DNA of 64,000 nt from assembly GCA_024529925.1 (NCBI GenBank), contig JAFEUB010001215.1:558001-622000 (forward strand), in the 5' to 3' direction. Both the position numbers and the translations under genes were made by a program. Of this stretch, positions 59,896 through 64,000 are shown piece by piece (the first letter of the stretch is position 1; each line of letters starts with the position of its first letter). The notes under the pieces are model-generated. The model made no database searches, was not told the DNA's origin, and worked only from the letters and a program-made list of their open reading frames with translations. The DNA is from Ophthalmolycus amberensis (Eukaryota; Chordata; Actinopteri; Perciformes; Zoarcidae).

Positions 59896-60854
59896 CTGAG
59901 ACGGAGATAGAGAGGAAGGCATCTTAAGCTGAATGTTGCATTCAGAATCTAGACATTAACATTTTTATTGGCATCCAGTCTGGTTTTGGCTCCAAATGAC
60001 AATTACCCTCAGGCTTCTTTTTTTTTTTACTGAGACTGAATACATCTGCACACACTTTTCATTTTTTCACTCTATGGGTCAACATGAGATTAAGGCCCTT
60101 CCTAACATTTTAGGCAGTGTGGCCATCATTCACAGCTGGTAATGTATGGTAATCGTGGGCCCGCTGGGCAGACTCGAAGCAAAACATGACGTTCACACGC
60201 ATCAACATTTCAATAGTCATCAGGGAACTCATGCATGATTGAATCGCTCTTCTCTGCCCTTTCTGTTCATTAAGTGCTCCTTATTCTCCTCACAGGAGAC
60301 CAACCTTTGCTCCGCTCTGCCTTCCACCTCTTGACTCTCATACTTTTCACATCTCTCAGGCCAATGTTTCAAAGTTCAGTGGCCTGAGAGATAGTGCTTG
60401 GTAATTTCCCAGCAATGAGGCCGTTGCCATCATTGGCTTAGTTGACATGTGGCCCCGAATGACAGTTTGCATGAGCAGAGGGACCACGTGCAGCCCTGAA
60501 AGACGGTGGCTGTCGCTGATTAGCTGGGAAACAGATTCAGCTACATAGTTACTGTGTGATAACGACAGCAAGCTGTCCAGAGCTGCATTATTAATCAAAG
60601 CGGTCACAGTTATCATTACGCTATAGAGGTTGCTTTCACAAAATGCCCAGATGACCTCCCAGAAAGATTTACCTTAAGAAATACACCACATATTATTTTC
60701 TCCTACTCTGACTTTTTTTTCTCATTTAGAAGACTAAGTACAAAATGTATGACTCAATTAAATTAAGAACGAAACCCCAATTTTTCTCATAACACTGAGT
60801 GGAAATCCCACTCATTTTGTATATTAAACACACAAAATCAAAGCGGCTTCTTAC

Positions 60855-60990
60855 CTCCTTCTGTCGTAAAGTTTCCATGTGTTCATTCGTGAAATGGGAG
60901 CATAATGCAGCCGATGCTGCTGTAACAGTATCCATTGATATAACCTCCTCTAAACAGTCTGCATTCGGTTTTCTAGCTCGAATTAAGCCT
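60855..60990 (-). other. Possible alternative 5' exon of dennd2a
   Basis: On the minus strand, an ATG at about 60,935 opens MDTVTAASAALCSHFTNEHM and runs 27 codons to a very good donor, AAGGAG|GTAAGA, at 60,855. Spliced to the acceptor at 59,895 it would reach a stop after eight codons, so it would be an upstream ORF rather than coding for dennd2a. The 5' boundary is unclear; a weak acceptor-like TGTTTAG lies at about 60,952. A purine-rich tract further upstream could belong to a second promoter. Confidence 0.3.
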
Positions 60991-61109
60991 TGAAGTGAGT
61001 CGTCAGAGGTTTAATTGAGAGAGAATAGAGACTGTACTCTTCCCTCCCTGTCTCTTCTCCAATCTTCAAATTTGATTCACTCTTTCTCTCCCCACACACA
61101 GAATATGAC

Positions 61110-61160
61110 TTCCTCTCTCTCTCCCCCCTCCCCTCTCTCTCTCTTTCTCTCTCTCCCCTC
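61110..61160. repeat. Pyrimidine-rich (CT)n tract
   Basis: Nearly pure C and T for about 50 bases, so a polypurine tract on the dennd2a strand, in the putative 5' intron. Confidence 0.92.
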
Positions 61161-62190
61161 CTGTCTGTCCATCGCTCTCTCTTAATGTACGTCTCTATCT
61201 GCTGACTGTCCCTCTCATAGCTGACATTACGAACAAGATAGATTGAATGAATGACTCGTGAAACAGACTGAAGCTACTTTAATATCCTATTCTTGCCTAC
61301 AAGTTGCAGGGAAATGACACATGGGACAGACGTTATTGTATTACATTATTTCCCTCCAAATCTGAAGTTCGTTGGAATTCACACCACAACTGCTTCTGGG
61401 CTACAGTTGCTCATGCAGCTGTAGCCCACCCTCATTGCCCCAGAGTGTCTATTATTTTACAAATTAATATATGAATAAGAGAGGCCCAATGGGATCTGCA
61501 AACAGCAAGTGAACAAAGAAAGGACATGAGACTTATAATGTTACATCCAAAGAAAAACAAACTACCGGTAAGCGTTTTTTGAACTCTTGTATTATAAATG
61601 AACTCACATGGCCAAGAAGTGTTTCACAAATCGGTATAGGAAGCATACAACAAGATACTTTGTCATTTTGCACTTGTGACGTTTTAATATTTGACATATA
61701 CGTACAACTTTCTGATTTGAATTTTAATCCTGATATTTCATTTTTCTATTCTATTAGCACCACCTTAGGTGTGCTCCACATAGCACTTCACTACACATAG
61801 CCTACTACTTCAACAAATAAACCTTTGAATCCTTGAATAAGTTAATGGTGTTGATATTATATGATACCTTGTAATACTATGAAATGTAACCACAATGGAA
61901 ATTTGGAACAATGTCTAATCTTATAGAGTCACCCCTTAAAATTACTACACACAGTTTAAACACATATTTAGGCCGACTGAGCAAACTAATGTCAAAGGCT
62001 TACCAGAATTCCGGTGCTGGACAAGTTCGGTGCTGGATCCCTGCTGAGGTGTCAGGCAGTGAAGTGGGGTGTTTGTGGCGGGGCAGTTTTTAAACTATGA
62101 ACAAAGCAGCCAATGGTGGGCTGGCTCGACCCACACAAGTGTCACAGTGACAGGTGACAGATCAACAGCCGTCTCCTCAGTTCCTCTTAC

Positions 62191-62300
62191 CTGTCATTCC
62201 ACTCCTGTCCTGCTGGCGGCAGCAGCGCGCCGCTGTGCTCTGCGCGCAGCGACGTCCGTGACACGGGAATCCACGGTGTGGCGGTAATGCGACATCGTGG
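62191..62300 (-). other. dennd2a: Probable non-coding first exon of dennd2a
   Basis: The minus strand has a near-perfect donor ATGACAG|GTAAGA with exon end at 62,191, directly downstream of CpG-dense sequence. No long open frame is present, so this would be 5' UTR. The upper boundary (transcription start) cannot be read from sequence and the value given is approximate. Confidence 0.5.
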
Positions 62301-62405
62301 ATGACAACTGCCGTAAATGCTCAGAGACGAAGAAGAAGCGGGAAGAAGGAATCACAGTAAACATACCGAGAGAACAAGCCAGCTGACGCTTACATGAGCA
62401 GAAAG
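62290..62405 (+). other. Probable first exon of a plus-strand gene (identity unknown)
   Basis: On the plus strand the sequence around GACGAAGAAGAAGCGGGAAG continues to a strong donor, GCAGAAAG|GTAAGA, with exon end at 62,405. An ATG at 62,394 would give only MSRK before the donor, so the exon may be entirely 5' UTR. In mammals ADCK2 lies head to head with DENND2A, which makes adck2 a reasonable guess. No coding exon of it is visible in the remaining 1.6 kb, and the start coordinate is approximate. Confidence 0.4.
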
Positions 62406-62420
62406 GTAAGAAAACGCTTT

Positions 62421-64000
62421 TGGTTAAGAGTTTAAAACTGTGACGTCCAGCTGTTTATTTGTAGACGTCTGTTGTGACTTTTAGGTCGAATAAACCCGGA
62501 ACTTGCAATGTAACGCCAGGTAACATTAGAGGCTCCTGTCACCAAGTGATAACTAGCTAACGATGTGTGCCATGTCACCCGCTGAGGCAGAGATGGACGT
62601 GAACTGCTCTGTTGAGTGGCTGTTTGCTCCCCATAAGCACAACAAATGAATTAAAATGACTACACATCCATGGGCGTATTGTCAATAAAAGATGAGTTGT
62701 GTTCCTCTACGAAGAATCCAATCCGTGTCTTTGAACACAAAAGTCATAAACAAAAACAGTGATTAACGTGGCACGAGAGGCACGAGAGGCACAATCTAGA
62801 GCCCGCCTGTTCTGTAATCTACAGAAAATTGATTGCGTCCTTTAAAAAGGGACGTCCTGCTTACATTTTCTATTTTAGTGTGGTGTGCAGTGTCCCATAT
62901 ATCGGTTACCTGCTGTAGGGTACCATTGCGGAGAAATACTATTTCCCTAATGGGAGTTGTCTTACAAGTTATTTTGGCACATGGGTTTACCTTCAGGGTT
63001 TTCTGCCAGAAAGGGTTCTTTCTAACCCAGATCCTGATATTTTCTTAAACCTAACTAAGTAGGTTTGTTGCCTGAACCTAAAGGGTTTTGTGACAGAAAG
63101 CCCTGAAACCAAATAATCGATCAATAGGAAAGAAAACAGTCTCATTTTTCTGAAGTGAGTACTTTTACATTTAATACTTTTAGTACATTTCCCTGATTAT
63201 TCTTCATTACCTTTACCCAAGTACCATTCTCAATGCAGGACCTGTCTCGCTGAAGTGGCTTTAAATACTCATTTATCTATCTATACTTACTCATAGGACA
63301 CCTTTACGACACATGAGTGCTTTACTCTCCCTCCCCAGCAGCCTAAATAACAGCCAGGATTTCATGGGTGCGGTGACAAAAAACATTGTCTCATTAGGAA
63401 ATGATTAATTCAGGAAATTAAAGTTTTCATAAAAGTGTTTCTTAGATGAATGGTTCTCAACATGTTGGCCTCTGGCCTCCAGAATAAAAGCCTCAACCGA
63501 TCCACATTAAATATAGTGTCTTTGTCAGTGTAAAATACATATCAGTGTTTTCGCTATAAGTCACAGACATTCAGTCAGTGGGACAGTTTTTTCAATCTCT
63601 GGTCTCCTGTTTACCTTTCAATAACGTGAGCCGAATGAGTTCCACACTTTGAAATATACAGATTTTAGAATTTTTGGGGGGAAAGACAGCACTGGTATTG
63701 GATCAGTACTGAAGTTGAGGCAGAGTCCTGTGCAAACAACACGAGGCGATGCATCGCTGCAGCTGAACGGGCTGGTGGGAGAGGTGTCGTGGTTTCAGAG
63801 GCAGTCGGCAGCACACACTGGGCTCATTGATACCTGTGCGCACAACCCAGCATTCACACCAGATGCATCTAATCACACCGCTCTTTTAGCCTAAAGGGGA
63901 TGAATACTTTCTACGAGCTAGTGTTGCCTGTTGTCGTGCAGGATTAATCCAAGACTGGTATAATGAGGTACAATAATATTCATCACCTAATCACCACACT
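62421..64000. other. Region right of the promoter without a recognised exon
   Basis: This is probably the first intron of the plus-strand gene. It contains a short direct repeat of GGCACGAGA at about 62,770-62,790 and otherwise mixed AT-rich sequence. An 81-codon open frame at 63,649-63,894 resembles no family I know and has no clear splice context. Confidence 0.5.

Larger units (their letters stand above)
59896..62190. other. Putative 5' intron of dennd2a
   Basis: This intron of about 2.3 kb joins the probable first exon (ending 62,191) to the acceptor at 59,896. It includes the possible alternative exon at 60.86-60.99 kb and the CT tract at 61.11-61.16 kb. Nothing else is recognised. Confidence 0.45.
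62060..62420. promoter_or_regulatory. CpG-rich probable bidirectional promoter
   Basis: This segment is much richer in CG dinucleotides than its surroundings (for example GCGCGCCGCTG and GCGCGCAGCGACG near 62.23-62.25 kb). It is flanked by outward-facing splice donors: GTAAGA on the minus strand at 62,190 and GTAAGA on the plus strand at 62,406. That layout is typical of divergent vertebrate promoters. An AGCCAATGG word (CCAAT box) occurs at about 62,107-62,115. No TATA box is apparent. Confidence 0.55.

Noticed and set aside
1..64000. CRISPR array, operon, phage or bacterial defence system
   Set aside because: The window is plainly vertebrate: spliced genes, CA repeats and fish interspersed repeats; no regularly spaced repeats with unique spacers are present.

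Overview
This window is vertebrate nuclear DNA, almost certainly from a ray-finned (teleost, probably percomorph) fish. The evidence is many long dinucleotide microsatellites, several families of dispersed repeats typical of fish genomes, small GT-AG introns, and one clearly recognisable multi-exon vertebrate gene. There are no bacterial, phage, CRISPR or operon features.

The one gene I can support with confidence is dennd2a (DENN domain-containing 2A), on the minus strand. Its coding exons run from about 58.46 kb down to the stop codon at 51,428-51,430. I could place 18 coding exons with GT-AG borders. From the 92-base exon (57,159-57,250) to the stop, every phase agrees. Together they encode a proline/charged N-terminal half with NIKDKIS and NPYED motifs, followed by a full tripartite uDENN-cDENN-dDENN module. 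Proteins of this subfamily are exchange factors for Rab9 GTPases in endosome-to-Golgi traffic. Starting from the methionine codon at 58,354-58,356, the predicted length is about 974 residues, against roughly 1,000 in mammals. The first large coding exon is odd. It holds a diverged 156-bp in-frame duplication and two places where the reading frame must move by one base.

Upstream of the coding exons, a small exon at 59,824-59,895 carries an alternative ATG. A CpG-rich segment at about 62.06-62.42 kb contains a minus-strand splice donor (exon end 62,191) and a plus-strand splice donor (exon end 62,405). I read this as a bidirectional promoter: dennd2a goes left and an unidentified gene goes right, beyond the window. 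In mammals the head-to-head neighbour of DENND2A is ADCK2, but nothing coding for it is visible here.

The left 51.3 kb, downstream of dennd2a, contains no gene I can recognise. It holds microsatellites (AC, TA, CT, GA, poly-C), two copies of a MITE-like element, several copies of a repeat rich in GCTAACATGCTA-type words, copies of two other dispersed repeat families, and moderately complex stretches rich in homeodomain-type AT cores that may be conserved non-coding elements. None of these regulatory suggestions can be proven from one sequence.
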